Of a DNA stretch of 64,000 nucleotides, positions 8,713 to 17,134 are shown one piece after another. Source of the stretch: G965205725 sp965205725. Lineage in GTDB: Bacteria; Pseudomonadota; Gammaproteobacteria; Pseudomonadales; Halieaceae. Both the position numbers and the translations under genes were made by a program. Location of the stretch: the NCBI GenBank assembly GCA_965205725.1, contig OZ242189.1, positions 2,914,001-2,978,000 of the forward strand, written 5' to 3'. The first letter of the stretch is position 1, and the number at the start of each line of letters is the position of its first letter. The notes below the pieces were generated by a model. The model was not told the DNA's origin. It saw only the letters and a list, made by a program, of their open reading frames with translations, and did no database searches.

Positions 8713-9072
8713 ATGAGCGGCGACACACTGACAATCATTATATCAGTTGTCGGCTCCATGTTCGGACTCCTGTTCATGGTCTCCCGTGGTCACAACCAAC
8801 TGCGTGGAGAGTTCAAAGAAGAGTTCAGGGAAATCCACAAGGAATTCAAGGAAATCCATAGGGAACTCAAGGAAGTCCGTATGGATATAGCCGCTGTCAA
8901 TGAACGTCTGTCCAGTGAAATCGCCGCTGTCAATGAGCGTTTGTCCAGTCAAATCGCCGCTGTCAATGAGCGTCTGTCCAGTGAAATCGCCGCTGTCAAT
9001 GAGCGTCTGTCACACAGCGATGGCTTGATCGAAGGACTCACGAGAACACTGCTGAAATCCAGCGCCGCTTAA
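8713..9072 (+). CDS. Small membrane-anchored coiled-coil protein with 11-residue repeats
   Basis: The start is the ATG after AGGGGAGGAACCACCG. Residues 5-20 (TLTIIISVVGSMFGLLFMV) form one membrane segment, followed by a charged amphipathic helix (EFKEEFREIHKEFKEIHRELKEVRMD). Four consecutive 11-residue units of the type IAAVNERLSSE (DNA 8887-9018) follow, then the C-terminal signature LSHSDGLIEGLTRTLL. Eleven-residue periodicity is typical of long right-handed or straight coiled coils. A paralogue with the same layout is at 36907-37362. Related short proteins with one membrane helix and a LEGLIEGL-like tail occur in many bacteria, without known function. It probably oligomerises at the membrane; this is inference. 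Confidence 0.7.
   Translation: MSGDTLTIIISVVGSMFGLLFMVSRGHNQLRGEFKEEFREIHKEFKEIHRELKEVRMDIAAVNERLSSEIAAVNERLSSQIAAVNERLSSEIAAVNERLSHSDGLIEGLTRTLLKSSAA
8887..9018 (+). repeat. 33-bp tandem repeat (x4) encoding the coiled-coil units
   Basis: Four in-frame 33-bp units, each coding IAAVNERLSxx, differ by a few bases (ATA/ATC at the first codon, GAACG/GAGCG). The unit is a multiple of three, so gain or loss of copies changes coiled-coil length without a frameshift. Confidence 0.85.
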
Positions 9073-9245
9073 CCGCCAACTCGCAGAGATGGGAAAAGCA
9101 GACTTGGCAGGAATGCCTGGAAGCATTCAGATTATTGTTGGAGTGTCAGACTTGGGTTAGAGCTTAACTATCCCTGCTACCCCCACTACCCCTACTGGTA
9201 CTTTTGGAGGCGATTCATGGAGGGTGATTTGCTACTCGGCAGGAG

Positions 9246-9356
9246 ATGCGACTAACAGTATTCGAATACATTAAGGTGGATTACAATCGAGTCCGCCGAC
9301 ACAATGCCAACGGCTATATCCGCCCGGCAGCGTTTGAGGCAAAACAAGTCGCTTAG
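9246..9356 (+). pseudogene. IS3-family transposase OrfB remnant (C-terminus)
   Basis: The frame reads MRLTVFEYIKVDYNRVRRHNANGYIRPAAFEAKQVA and stops at TAG 9354-9356. It matches the typical IS3-family OrfB C-terminus (IEVDYNRxRRHSANGYxSPxxFE). Nothing upstream belongs to the same element, and 9073-9245 shows no gene or clear signal. It marks an old insertion between the accessory patch and slyD. Confidence 0.7.
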
Positions 9357-9406
9357 TGGCGTATCCTCGGTTGGTGGGTAGGATCAGGCTCGCATAAATA
9401 GACGAG

Positions 9407-9898
9407 ATGGACATGCAGATAGCTGAAAAAACCGTGGTCACTTTTCACTACAACTTAAGCAATGCGGCGGGCGAGCAACTGGAAACTTCGCGCGGTGGCG
9501 AGCCCACAAGCTACCTGCATGGCAACAGCAAAAACATCATTCGCGGGCTTGAAGAATCACTCGCTGGCCTGGAAGCAGGCGCCACCCTGTCGGTAACCGT
9601 ACCGCCCGAGAAGGCCTACGGGCTGCGCAACGAGCAGCTCAGGCAACGGGTTCCAGTCAAACACCTCATGTACAAGGGCAAGCTAACGCCGGGCATGGTG
9701 GTGCAGGTCAATACCGGGCAGGGCCAACGGTCTGTCACCGTCATTAAGGTTGGGCGACACTCGGCAGACATAGATGCAAACCACCCCCTTGCGGGTCAGA
9801 CATTGAGCTTTGCTATCGAGATCATCGATGTTCGTGCCGCCGAGGCAGAAGAATTAGCCCACGGTCACGCCCACGGCCCCGGCGGGCACCACCACTAA
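9407..9898 (+). CDS. slyD: FKBP-type peptidyl-prolyl isomerase, SlyD type
   Basis: Cytoplasmic proline isomerase/chaperone. The FKBP domain is split by an insert-in-flap as in SlyD: residues 1-70 and 125-150 form the FKBP part (VVTFHYNLSNAAGEQLETSRGGEPTSYLHG, NIIRGLEESLAGLEAG, PPEKAYG), with the flap between (QRVPVKHLMYKGKLTPGMVVQVNT). ANHPLAGQTLSFAIEIIDVR is the conserved SlyD end. The tail AHGHAHGPGGHHH is a short histidine-rich metal-binding region, much shorter than in E. coli SlyD. The gene ends 2 bp before the elaA start, so the two are probably one transcript. Confidence 0.9.
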   Translation: MDMQIAEKTVVTFHYNLSNAAGEQLETSRGGEPTSYLHGNSKNIIRGLEESLAGLEAGATLSVTVPPEKAYGLRNEQLRQRVPVKHLMYKGKLTPGMVVQVNTGQGQRSVTVIKVGRHSADIDANHPLAGQTLSFAIEIIDVRAAEAEELAHGHAHGPGGHHH

Positions 9899-9900
9899 TC

Positions 9901-10383
9901 ATGCACAGCGAACAGCTCAACTGGCACCTGGCTCGCTTTAGTGAGCTGGACAACACAGCGCTATACCAGATTCTCCATCTGCGGCAACTGGTTTTTGCGC
10001 TTGAACAGGACTGTGTGTATCTGGATGCAGACAATGCAGATCAGGGCTCTCATCATCTATTCGCCTACGCGGGTGACGCACTTGCAGCCTACCTGCGCGC
10101 CATACCTCCAAAAAACAATAAGGATTACAGCCAATTAGGACGCATTGTTACCCATCCCGATGCACGCGGCGGCGGCCTGGGCCACGAGCTGGTCAGTCGA
10201 GGCATTCGATACAATATGCAGACATGGGCCAACAGTGATATAAAAATTGGCGCACAGGCCTATCTGCAAAAGTTCTACAGCAGCCACGGTTTTACTCCGA
10301 CCGGCGACACTTACGACGAACACGGCATCCCCCACATCACGATGATCTTGAAGAGCGCAGACTATGTTCACAAAATTGATTAA
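9901..10383 (+). CDS. elaA: GNAT acetyltransferase, ElaA family
   Basis: The 160-residue protein has an ElaA-type GNAT fold. The N-terminus LARFSELDNTALYQILHLRQLVFALEQDCVYLDADNAD is diagnostic of ElaA. The acetyl-CoA-binding segment is LGRIVTHPDARGGGLGHELVSRGI (motif R/Q-x-x-G-x-G/A form RGGGLG). The C-terminal GAQAYLQKFYSSHGFTPTGDTYDEHGIPHITM also fits. Substrate unknown. It overlaps the dehydrogenase gene downstream by 20 bp, which implies translational coupling. Confidence 0.85.
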   Translation: MHSEQLNWHLARFSELDNTALYQILHLRQLVFALEQDCVYLDADNADQGSHHLFAYAGDALAAYLRAIPPKNNKDYSQLGRIVTHPDARGGGLGHELVSRGIRYNMQTWANSDIKIGAQAYLQKFYSSHGFTPTGDTYDEHGIPHITMILKSADYVHKID

Positions 10384-11881
10384 GTGGCTTATCGCTTCCC
10401 TGCTCGGGCTGGCTGCAACTGCCTTGCTGGTTTTTCTGTTGCTACCCGGCCTTCATATCAGCAGCTTACAAATGATCTTGAACGTTGCCGCAGGCAGTGG
10501 TGCGGACATTCCGGAAGACAAATTACTACAGCGCCTAAAGGTTGAAGACCATTTTAATATCAGCGTCTTCGCCCGAGACATCGCCAATCCACGCATATTG
10601 CGCAGGACAACTTCCGGGCGCGTGCTGGTGAGCAGCCCGCGCAGCGGCGAAATCATACAGCTTAGCGATACCGACCGTGATGGTTTTGCCGATTCCCGCG
10701 AAATTCTGATGAGCGGACTCACTCGGCCATCCGGCCTGGAGCTATACCAGGGAAAACTCTACGTGGCGGAATCGAATCAGGTCGTTCGAGTGGATTACGA
10801 CGACGCGGCGGGCGCAATAGCTAACTCAACACCTGAAACAGTCGTGGCTGCGCTCACCGACAATGGCAATCACTGGAGCAAAACAATTCGCATCCGCGAC
10901 GGCTGGATGTATGTTGCCATGGGCTCCACCTGCAACGTCTGTGAAGAAGAGGATGAGCGCCGAGCCACTATTATGCGCTATCGTCCCGACGGCAGTGAGG
11001 CTGAGATATATGCCACTGGCCTGCGCAATAGTGTCGGTATGGACTTTGCCCCCTGGGATGGTGCGCTCTACGCAACAGATAACGGCCGCGACCTGCTGGG
11101 AGACGACTATCCCGCTTGTGAATTGAACAAAATTGAGCAGGGCAAGTTTTACGGCTGGCCACAACTCAATGGCGACAATGATCTGGACCCGGATTTTGGC
11201 GAAGGCCAGGAAGCATTGCAAAAAACTGCGATTCCCCCAGCCTATTCTTTCCCCGCCCACAACGCTCCACTAGGCATACATTTCAGCGAGCAATTGGAAC
11301 GTACCGCACTAGTCGCGCTGCATGGTTCCTGGAATCGTTCAACCCCGGATGGCTACAAAGTCGTAGCGCTAACCTGGGACAAAAACGGCAACATCAGCTC
11401 GCGAGACTTTGCCTGGGGATTTGAATTGAACGGCGATATTGTGGGCCGTCCAGTCGACATCGTGGCAGATGGCGCGGGCGGTTATTTCATCTCGGACGAC
11501 TATGCCCGGGTGATTTACAGAATCAGCCCACAGCAATGGACTCCCAGTCAGGCCACCATTGCCAGGCAAGTATCCGATTCCAGCGCTTCAAGCCAGGCCT
11601 CAACAGATGTCCAGGCGGGCGCCGACATCATCGATGCAAGTGATCTTGTTGCAGACCCAGACCTGGCGCTGGCAGGGGGGCTGCTCTATCGAAACCTGCC
11701 ATGCGAAGACTGCCACAGCAAAAATGCCGCGACCCCCGTGCCACTGGATGAATTATCCCAACATTACGACCTGCATAGCCTGGCCGATTTTTTTCTGGCT
11801 CCCACGGCGCCCATGCCACTATTCGAACTCAGCGAAACCCAGCGAGAGCAGTTGGCGCATTACCTGCTCAGTATCAATTAA
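10364..11881 (+). CDS. PQQ-dependent sugar dehydrogenase-like protein fused to a cytochrome c domain
   Basis: The N-terminus has a membrane anchor or signal (WLIASLLGLAATALLVFLLLPG). Residues about 60-400 form a six-bladed beta-propeller of the soluble glucose/sorbosone dehydrogenase type (FNISVFARDIANPRILRRTTSGRVLVSSP, TGLRNSVGMDFAPWDGALYATDNGRDLLGDDYPACELN, APLGIHFSEQ, VALHGSWNR). After a Ser/Gln-rich linker (about 405-430) comes a cytochrome c-like domain with one CxxCH haem site, CEDCH, and a C-terminal helix. Such fusions pass electrons from PQQ to the respiratory chain in the periplasm. An axial methionine is possible in APTAPMPLFELSE. The sugar substrate cannot be read from the sequence. 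Confidence 0.8.
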   Translation: MFTKLIKWLIASLLGLAATALLVFLLLPGLHISSLQMILNVAAGSGADIPEDKLLQRLKVEDHFNISVFARDIANPRILRRTTSGRVLVSSPRSGEIIQLSDTDRDGFADSREILMSGLTRPSGLELYQGKLYVAESNQVVRVDYDDAAGAIANSTPETVVAALTDNGNHWSKTIRIRDGWMYVAMGSTCNVCEEEDERRATIMRYRPDGSEAEIYATGLRNSVGMDFAPWDGALYATDNGRDLLGDDYPACELNKIEQGKFYGWPQLNGDNDLDPDFGEGQEALQKTAIPPAYSFPAHNAPLGIHFSEQLERTALVALHGSWNRSTPDGYKVVALTWDKNGNISSRDFAWGFELNGDIVGRPVDIVADGAGGYFISDDYARVIYRISPQQWTPSQATIARQVSDSSASSQASTDVQAGADIIDASDLVADPDLALAGGLLYRNLPCEDCHSKNAATPVPLDELSQHYDLHSLADFFLAPTAPMPLFELSETQREQLAHYLLSIN

Positions 11882-12033
11882 AGGTTATCGGGTAACCCTC
11901 GGACTGATAGAGCGGGTTAGCTCAGGCTCCTGGCTACGCCGTCATTTCAATAGGCGCTCATCTGGTTTTCAGCTAAGATGGGCTACCGAAAAAGGCTTCG
12001 GAAATGGACAGCCCGCTACCCACAAGAAAACAA

Positions 12034-13866
12034 ATGACGACTCTGCGTATTGCCTGCGCGTTAATACTACTTCTGGTGCTGCAGGCATGCAGTAACGACA
12101 GACCCCCACCCAATATTATTCATATCATGGCGGATGACTTGGGTTATGGCGAGCTGGGTAGTTATGGCCAGAAAATGATTAAAACGCCTCATCTGGACGA
12201 TCTGGCCGCTCAGGGAATGCGTTTTACCCAATATTACGCTGGTAACGCTCTGTGCAACCCTTCACGCTATGCATTTATGACTGGCAAGCACGCTGGGAGC
12301 ACTGGCGTCATCACAAATGGCAATAATACATTGGCAACTAATACGCTTACCGTTGGCCGCATGTTGCAGGGCGCTGGTTACTATACAGGGCTTGTTGGCA
12401 AGTGGGCTCTTGGTAGCGAGACCAGTACTGGCGCTCCATTGAAGCAGGGCTTTGACTATTCCTTCGGTTATCCGAATCAGGTGGCGGCACACAATTATTA
12501 TCCCGAGTTTCTTTTTGAGAATGGCGCCAAGATACGCCTGGGGAAAAATAAAGTGTCGAAAATAAAAAATATCTCTGCAATCAAAGAAGTATACGCCGCA
12601 GATGTAATCCACCAGCGTGCGATGGCATTTATTGGGAACAATAAAAACAGACCTTTTTACCTGCAACTGGATTACAACCTCCCTCACGTAAATAATGAGC
12701 TCCAAAAAAAGACGGGTAACGGATTCGAGCATCCGGGGCCTGGTCGGTACGCACAAGAATCCTGGACTGCAGCTGAAAAAAGCTATGCCGAAATGGTAAG
12801 CCTGGTAGATGATTATGTAGGTGCATTGATTGGGCGGTTGCGCGGCCTGGGTATAGCCGGTAACACGCTGGTGATATTTACTTCCGATAATGGTCCGACG
12901 GGTGTTCGGGGATTGCAGGCCCTCCAGCGATTTGGCGCAACTGGAGGCCTCAAGGGTATGAAGGGTATGTTGTTTGAGGGTGGAATTCGTGTCCCCATGA
13001 TTGCCTGGTGGCCAGGCGTTATCACCCCGCACAGTGTCAACCACACAGTCAGTGCGTTTTGGGATGTACTGCCGACGCTGGCGGAATTGTCCGGTTCGCA
13101 ACAAATATCAGGAATTGATGGAGTCTCATTCGCGGGCACCCTGAAAGGTGACAAAGGTGTCTCTGAAGATCGTATCTTGTATTGGGAAATTTATGGTCGC
13201 AAGGCGGTGAGGCAGGGTGACTGGAAATGGGTGTACCACCCTATGAAAGAAACTGACTTTCTGTTTAATATCGCCGAAGATCCTGAAGAGCGGGTGAATC
13301 TCGCAAGTAGTTCTGCTGAAGTGCTTGCGAGATTGCGCTCTATCTCTGCCAAAACTATGCGAACTATGCGATTCGGTGAAGCATTCACGACAGGCTTTGT
13401 GAGTGCATTGCCCTCGCTGGAGCGCGGAGTGGAGCTGACTCTGCAATCCTCTGGTGGACCTGCAAAGCGATCAGGCGTTACTGCGGGGGCGGGGGCGGGG
13501 GCTGGCATGCCGCCTTTGCCAAGAGGCTTGAATCTGCTGGGTCTGCAGGCTGACGGGAAGCTTGTGCAGGTTGCGGGGTTTGATCTCTGCGCAAGTGCGA
13601 TATCAGGGCAGGACAAAACCCTGAACGAAATAATTCAAATGGAGCAACGTCGCTTCGTCGCTTACACGCTTTTGGTGAAAGATTCGGCTGTTTGCGAAAA
13701 CCGAAGTCTGGAGCTCATTTTCTCAAATTTGCCGTTAGAGCGCTGGCGTGAAGTTGGCTTGCGCATCCCATATATCGCAGTGCTCCCCACTGGAGACTAT
13801 CCGGCAGCGGAATTTATCGGAGAAAAAAACACATCGATCCAGGTAGACATCAAAAATTCACTTTGA
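12034..13866 (+). CDS. Arylsulfatase-type sulfatase, lipoprotein
   Basis: Hydrolyses sulfate esters after conversion of an active-site cysteine to formylglycine. The start is the ATG giving MTTLRIACALILLLVLQAC, a signal peptide with lipobox ending at Cys-19; an in-frame ATG 30 bp upstream is possible. Sulfatase motifs follow in order: NIIHIMADDLGYGELGSYG (metal aspartates), LCNPSRYAFMTGKHAGSTG with CxPSR near residue 74, and FTSDNGPTG (metal Asp-Asn). The catalytic domain ends near residue 450. The last 150 residues are an extra domain that begins after a Gly/Ala/Pro linker encoded by a short GC microsatellite (TAGAGAGAGMPP). Sulfated algal polysaccharide is a likely substrate class in a marine bacterium, but this is inference. 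No maturase gene is nearby. Confidence 0.85.
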   Translation: MTTLRIACALILLLVLQACSNDRPPPNIIHIMADDLGYGELGSYGQKMIKTPHLDDLAAQGMRFTQYYAGNALCNPSRYAFMTGKHAGSTGVITNGNNTLATNTLTVGRMLQGAGYYTGLVGKWALGSETSTGAPLKQGFDYSFGYPNQVAAHNYYPEFLFENGAKIRLGKNKVSKIKNISAIKEVYAADVIHQRAMAFIGNNKNRPFYLQLDYNLPHVNNELQKKTGNGFEHPGPGRYAQESWTAAEKSYAEMVSLVDDYVGALIGRLRGLGIAGNTLVIFTSDNGPTGVRGLQALQRFGATGGLKGMKGMLFEGGIRVPMIAWWPGVITPHSVNHTVSAFWDVLPTLAELSGSQQISGIDGVSFAGTLKGDKGVSEDRILYWEIYGRKAVRQGDWKWVYHPMKETDFLFNIAEDPEERVNLASSSAEVLARLRSISAKTMRTMRFGEAFTTGFVSALPSLERGVELTLQSSGGPAKRSGVTAGAGAGAGMPPLPRGLNLLGLQADGKLVQVAGFDLCASAISGQDKTLNEIIQMEQRRFVAYTLLVKDSAVCENRSLELIFSNLPLERWREVGLRIPYIAVLPTGDYPAAEFIGEKNTSIQVDIKNSL

Positions 13867-13904
13867 GATTTTTGGCGATTTCCAGAATGGCTCCACGATA
13901 CCAC

Positions 13905-14279
13905 TCAGCGGAAAAAATACCTTTCTCCCAGAATCACAACCCAACTCAGGGTTGCGATTGACAGGGCCACGAACACGGTAGCCGACCCCATATCCTTCGC
14001 GCGACCGGAAAGTTCATTCTGTTCGCCCCCAAAGCGATCAATCACAGCTTCAATCGCGCTGTTGATCATTTCCGCCAGCAGAATCAATAACAACGGCACG
14101 ACTAATAACAGGAACTCGATTCCGTTTGCAGCAACAAAACTTGCCAATATAAAACCGATAACGAAGAGGGTTAGTTCCTGCCTGAATGCCGCCTCAAATT
14201 TAAAGGCGGCGACAAAACCCCTCCATGAATAAAACGTCGCGTCGATGACTCGGGCAATTCCGGTTTTTCCCTTTTTCAA
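13905..14279 (-). CDS. dgkA: Diacylglycerol kinase DgkA
   Basis: Inner-membrane enzyme that phosphorylates diacylglycerol for membrane-lipid recycling. The 124-residue protein has the DgkA layout: an amphipathic start (ATFYSWRGFVAAFKFEAAFRQE), then three membrane helices with the signature EMINSAIEAVIDRFG between helices 1 and 2 and KDMGSATVFVALS before helix 3. The start is TTG at 14279: an in-frame TAA lies two codons upstream and there is no ATG. The gene converges on the sulfatase gene with a 38-bp gap and no clear terminator. Confidence 0.93.
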   Translation of the reverse strand: MKKGKTGIARVIDATFYSWRGFVAAFKFEAAFRQELTLFVIGFILASFVAANGIEFLLLVVPLLLILLAEMINSAIEAVIDRFGGEQNELSGRAKDMGSATVFVALSIATLSWVVILGERYFFR

Positions 14280-14567
14280 TTTTTACCCCAACACACTTAA
14301 TTCTAAAAGGACAAGTTGTCACATGCCAGATTTGCTCGATTCACTTCTGGCATTCAATGAAATGAATGGCATATCCACTTTCTGTAGCGGCAGGGTCAAC
14401 TCCTATCACTCCCTACCCATGATGCAATTTTTCAGCCGACACTGACAAGTGACAACTCGATGCCCTGGGCTGGTCTTACGCGGAATCTGCCCTGGCGCCA
14501 ATGGTTCGGTGATTAGCCTCCACTTTATGGCGCAGTCTGAGCCGAGAACACGAAACATGGTCTGGCG

Positions 14568-14867
14568 CTAATTGAGTTCTGTGCCCTCGGAGAGAATGGC
14601 CACATACTCGCTATACGCATATTTTCGATTGCGGCGGCCCGCGCTTATTTGTCCAATAATTCCCAGTTGCTCTGCCATGTTGACTATTTTGGTTGCCGTG
14701 CCGCGGGACTTTTGCAAGTGCTGCTCCAAGTCATTGATCTGGATAATCGGCTGCTGCAGTAACAGGCGGATAAAACTTACCCCATCGCTGCTGCCACCGG
14801 CGGCGATCATACGGTCGGTGTCAACGCGCTCCAGCTTCTGAACACGCCGGGTAGTGTCGATCACCAT
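14568..14867 (-). pseudogene. Remnant of a Fic-family protein (C-terminal winged helix)
   Basis: The 99-residue frame resembles only the C-terminal part of Fic-domain proteins: a helix (RVQKLERVDTDRMIAAGG), then LLLQQPIIQINDLEQHLQKSRGTATKIVNMAEQLGIIGQISAGRRNRKYAYSEYVAIL, the winged helix-turn-helix that usually follows Fic. The catalytic HPFxxGNGR part is absent. It overlaps the proline iminopeptidase remnant upstream by 7 bp, so the two are joined fragments of unrelated genes, the result of deletions between dgkA and typA. Confidence 0.5.
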
Positions 14868-15130
14868 ATTGCTAACCGTTTCAATTCCCTCCAGAAAGAA
14901 GGCAATCCATTTTTTAATTCAGAATCACGCCATCGGCGATGCAAGCTAAAGGTGTTTTCAGGGAGGTAAACCATATCGTAGCGCCCGTGCACCACTACTC
15001 CGGGAAGACCTTTGAGTTGATCGACACCCTGCAAAATCTGATCATCTTCAAGAAGGAAACTGTGCAGACAATAATGGGCTTCAATTCGTGCCGCCGTCCA
15101 TGCGAGATGCGGGTTTGCAGACTGCTGCAC
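14861..15130 (-). pseudogene. Proline iminopeptidase remnant
   Basis: The frame reads ARIEAHYCLHSFLLEDDQILQGVDQLKGLPGVVVHGRYDMVYLPENTFSLHRRWRDSELK, which matches the alpha/beta-hydrolase C-terminal part of proline iminopeptidase, including the catalytic aspartate in GRYD. The segment with the catalytic histidine (usually AGHS) is missing, as is everything N-terminal with the GGSWG nucleophile. It is 18 bp downstream of typA on the same strand, so it may still be transcribed. Confidence 0.65.
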
Positions 15131-15148
15131 ACCGTCAACATTGCCCCT

Positions 15149-16978
15149 TCATTTTTCGCGCACCTGTACAATGCGCCCGGATCGACGCCTTTCACATTCC
15201 TGCAAAAGCTTCTTGCGCAGGCGAATACTCTCGGGGGTCACTTCTACCAGTTCATCGTCTTCAATGAACTCGAGTGCCTGCTCCAGGGTGTGGCGTATGG
15301 GCGGGGTCAGAATCATATTTTCGTCAGTGCCTGCAGCTCGAACATTGGTGAGCGGCTTGGCCCTGGTGGGATTAACCGTCAGGTCGTTGCCACGGCTGTG
15401 CAGGCCAATAACCTGCCCCTCAAAAACATCCACATTAGGGTCGATGAACAGACGTCCGCGACCCTGCAGGTTAAACAGCGAGTAGGCCAGGGCCTTGCCC
15501 TTTATCAATGACACTAGAACACCATTGGTGCGGTGTATTGCCTCAGCATTTTTAACAGCACCATAGTGGTCAAAGACGTGCGTGAGAATGCCGCTGCCAG
15601 AAGTCAGGGTCAGAAACAGTGAACGGAAGCCAATCAAGCCCCGTGCCGGAATAATGAATTCCATACGCACCCGTCCTTTACCATCAGGCACCATGTTCTT
15701 TAAATCTGCGCGACGTCTGCCCAACTCTTCCATGAGCGCACCCTGATGCTGATCTTCGCAATCGATCAGCAATTGCTCGTAAGGCTCCTGCAACTCTCCG
15801 TCAACCTCTTTCTGAATCACCTCCGCACGAGAAACACCCAGCTCAAAACCTTCGCGGCGCATAGACTCAATCAGGACCGATAGATGCAGCTCACCTCGGC
15901 CAGACACTTTGAATTTGTCGGGGCTATCACCCGGCGCAACCCTCAAAGCCACATTGTGAATCAGCTCCCGCTCTAAGCGCTCTTTAATATTGCGCGAAGT
16001 GACATACTTGCCCTCTTTGCCAGCGAACGGCGAGTCGTTAACCTGAAACGTCATACTCACAGTGGGCTCATCCACCGTGAGCGCGGGCAAGGCTTCAATT
16101 GCTTCAGGGTCGCACAAGGTGTCAGAAATATTTAGACCATCAATGCCCGTCACGCAGACAATATCACCCGCTTTAACGCGCTCGGCATCGACACGCTCCA
16201 GACCCATATAAGCCATTACCTGCAAAATTCGACCCCTGCGTTGTGAACCATCACTACCAACGACCACCACCTGAGTGTTGGGTGTGAGCGCTCCGCGAGT
16301 CACTCGTCCGACGCCAATCACCCCCACATAGCTGGAATAATCCAGCGCAGAAATCTGTAACTGCAGGGGGCCATCCAGATCAACATTTGGCGAGGGCACT
16401 TTCTCGATCACCGTCTCAAACAGGCTTGCCATGTCCGAACCCATCTCCTCGTGGTCTAAACCAGAGGTGCCTTCCACTGCAGAGGTAAAGATAACCGGGA
16501 AGTCGAGTTGTTCCTCGGTCGCACCCAGCCGATCAAACAGGTCGAATATCTGATCCACCACCCAATCGGGACGCGCACCAGGCCGGTCCACTTTATTGAC
16601 AACAACGACTGGATTCAGACCGCGCTCAAAGGCCTTCTGTGTGACAAAGCGAGTTTGCGGCATAGGGCCATCCACTGCGTCCACAAGCAGTAACACGCTG
16701 TCCACCATGGACAAAACGCGCTCCACTTCGCCGCCAAAGTCAGCGTGTCCAGGGGTATCCACAATGTTGATTCGGTAATCCTGCCAGTTGATTGCCGTAT
16801 TTTTGGCAAGAATGGTAATACCGCGCTCACGCTCCTGGTCGTTGGAATCCATGACTCGTTCCACCGACTGATCGCGCCGAGCAAGCGTGCCGGATTGCAG
16901 CAGAAGGCAATCTACCAGCGTGGTTTTGCCATGGTCAACGTGGGCAATAATGGCAATATTGCGAAGTTTTTCAATCAT
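15149..16978 (-). CDS. typA: Translational GTPase TypA/BipA
   Basis: Ribosome-binding GTPase of the EF-G family involved in 50S assembly and stress or cold growth. G motifs are complete: G1 AHVDHGKTT (residues 12-20), G2 region RGITILAKNTAI, G3 DTPGHADFGG, G4 NKVDRPGARP. Domains II, III, V and the TypA-specific C-terminal domain follow (GRGELHLSVLIESMRREGFELGVSRAEVI, IPARGLIGFRSLFLTLTSGSGILTHVFDHY). Length 609 is standard and the C-terminal lysine/arginine-rich end is present. Its neighbour thiI, on the same strand, is as in Pseudomonas. Confidence 0.97.
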   Translation of the reverse strand: MIEKLRNIAIIAHVDHGKTTLVDCLLLQSGTLARRDQSVERVMDSNDQERERGITILAKNTAINWQDYRINIVDTPGHADFGGEVERVLSMVDSVLLLVDAVDGPMPQTRFVTQKAFERGLNPVVVVNKVDRPGARPDWVVDQIFDLFDRLGATEEQLDFPVIFTSAVEGTSGLDHEEMGSDMASLFETVIEKVPSPNVDLDGPLQLQISALDYSSYVGVIGVGRVTRGALTPNTQVVVVGSDGSQRRGRILQVMAYMGLERVDAERVKAGDIVCVTGIDGLNISDTLCDPEAIEALPALTVDEPTVSMTFQVNDSPFAGKEGKYVTSRNIKERLERELIHNVALRVAPGDSPDKFKVSGRGELHLSVLIESMRREGFELGVSRAEVIQKEVDGELQEPYEQLLIDCEDQHQGALMEELGRRRADLKNMVPDGKGRVRMEFIIPARGLIGFRSLFLTLTSGSGILTHVFDHYGAVKNAEAIHRTNGVLVSLIKGKALAYSLFNLQGRGRLFIDPNVDVFEGQVIGLHSRGNDLTVNPTRAKPLTNVRAAGTDENMILTPPIRHTLEQALEFIEDDELVEVTPESIRLRKKLLQECERRRSGRIVQVREK

Positions 16979-17134
16979 TTCGGCAAGACTTGCTGTATCA
17001 AAAGGTGGCGCATTCTACATGAATCGCCCCCCTGTAGCGACGCCAGCCATCTTTACCCGGCGCGTCGCCAGGCACTGTCTCTATTTCCAGTTAAACGGCC
17101 ATGAAAACGGCTTGCCCCCAGGTATTGATACTGG

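Noticed and set aside
8887..9018. CRISPR-like array (33-bp repeats)
   Set aside because: The repeats are directly contiguous without spacers and code 11-residue units in frame; no cas genes are present.
12262..13104. Minus-strand 280-codon frame opposite the sulfatase
   Set aside because: The sulfatase frame carries all family motifs; the antisense product has none.
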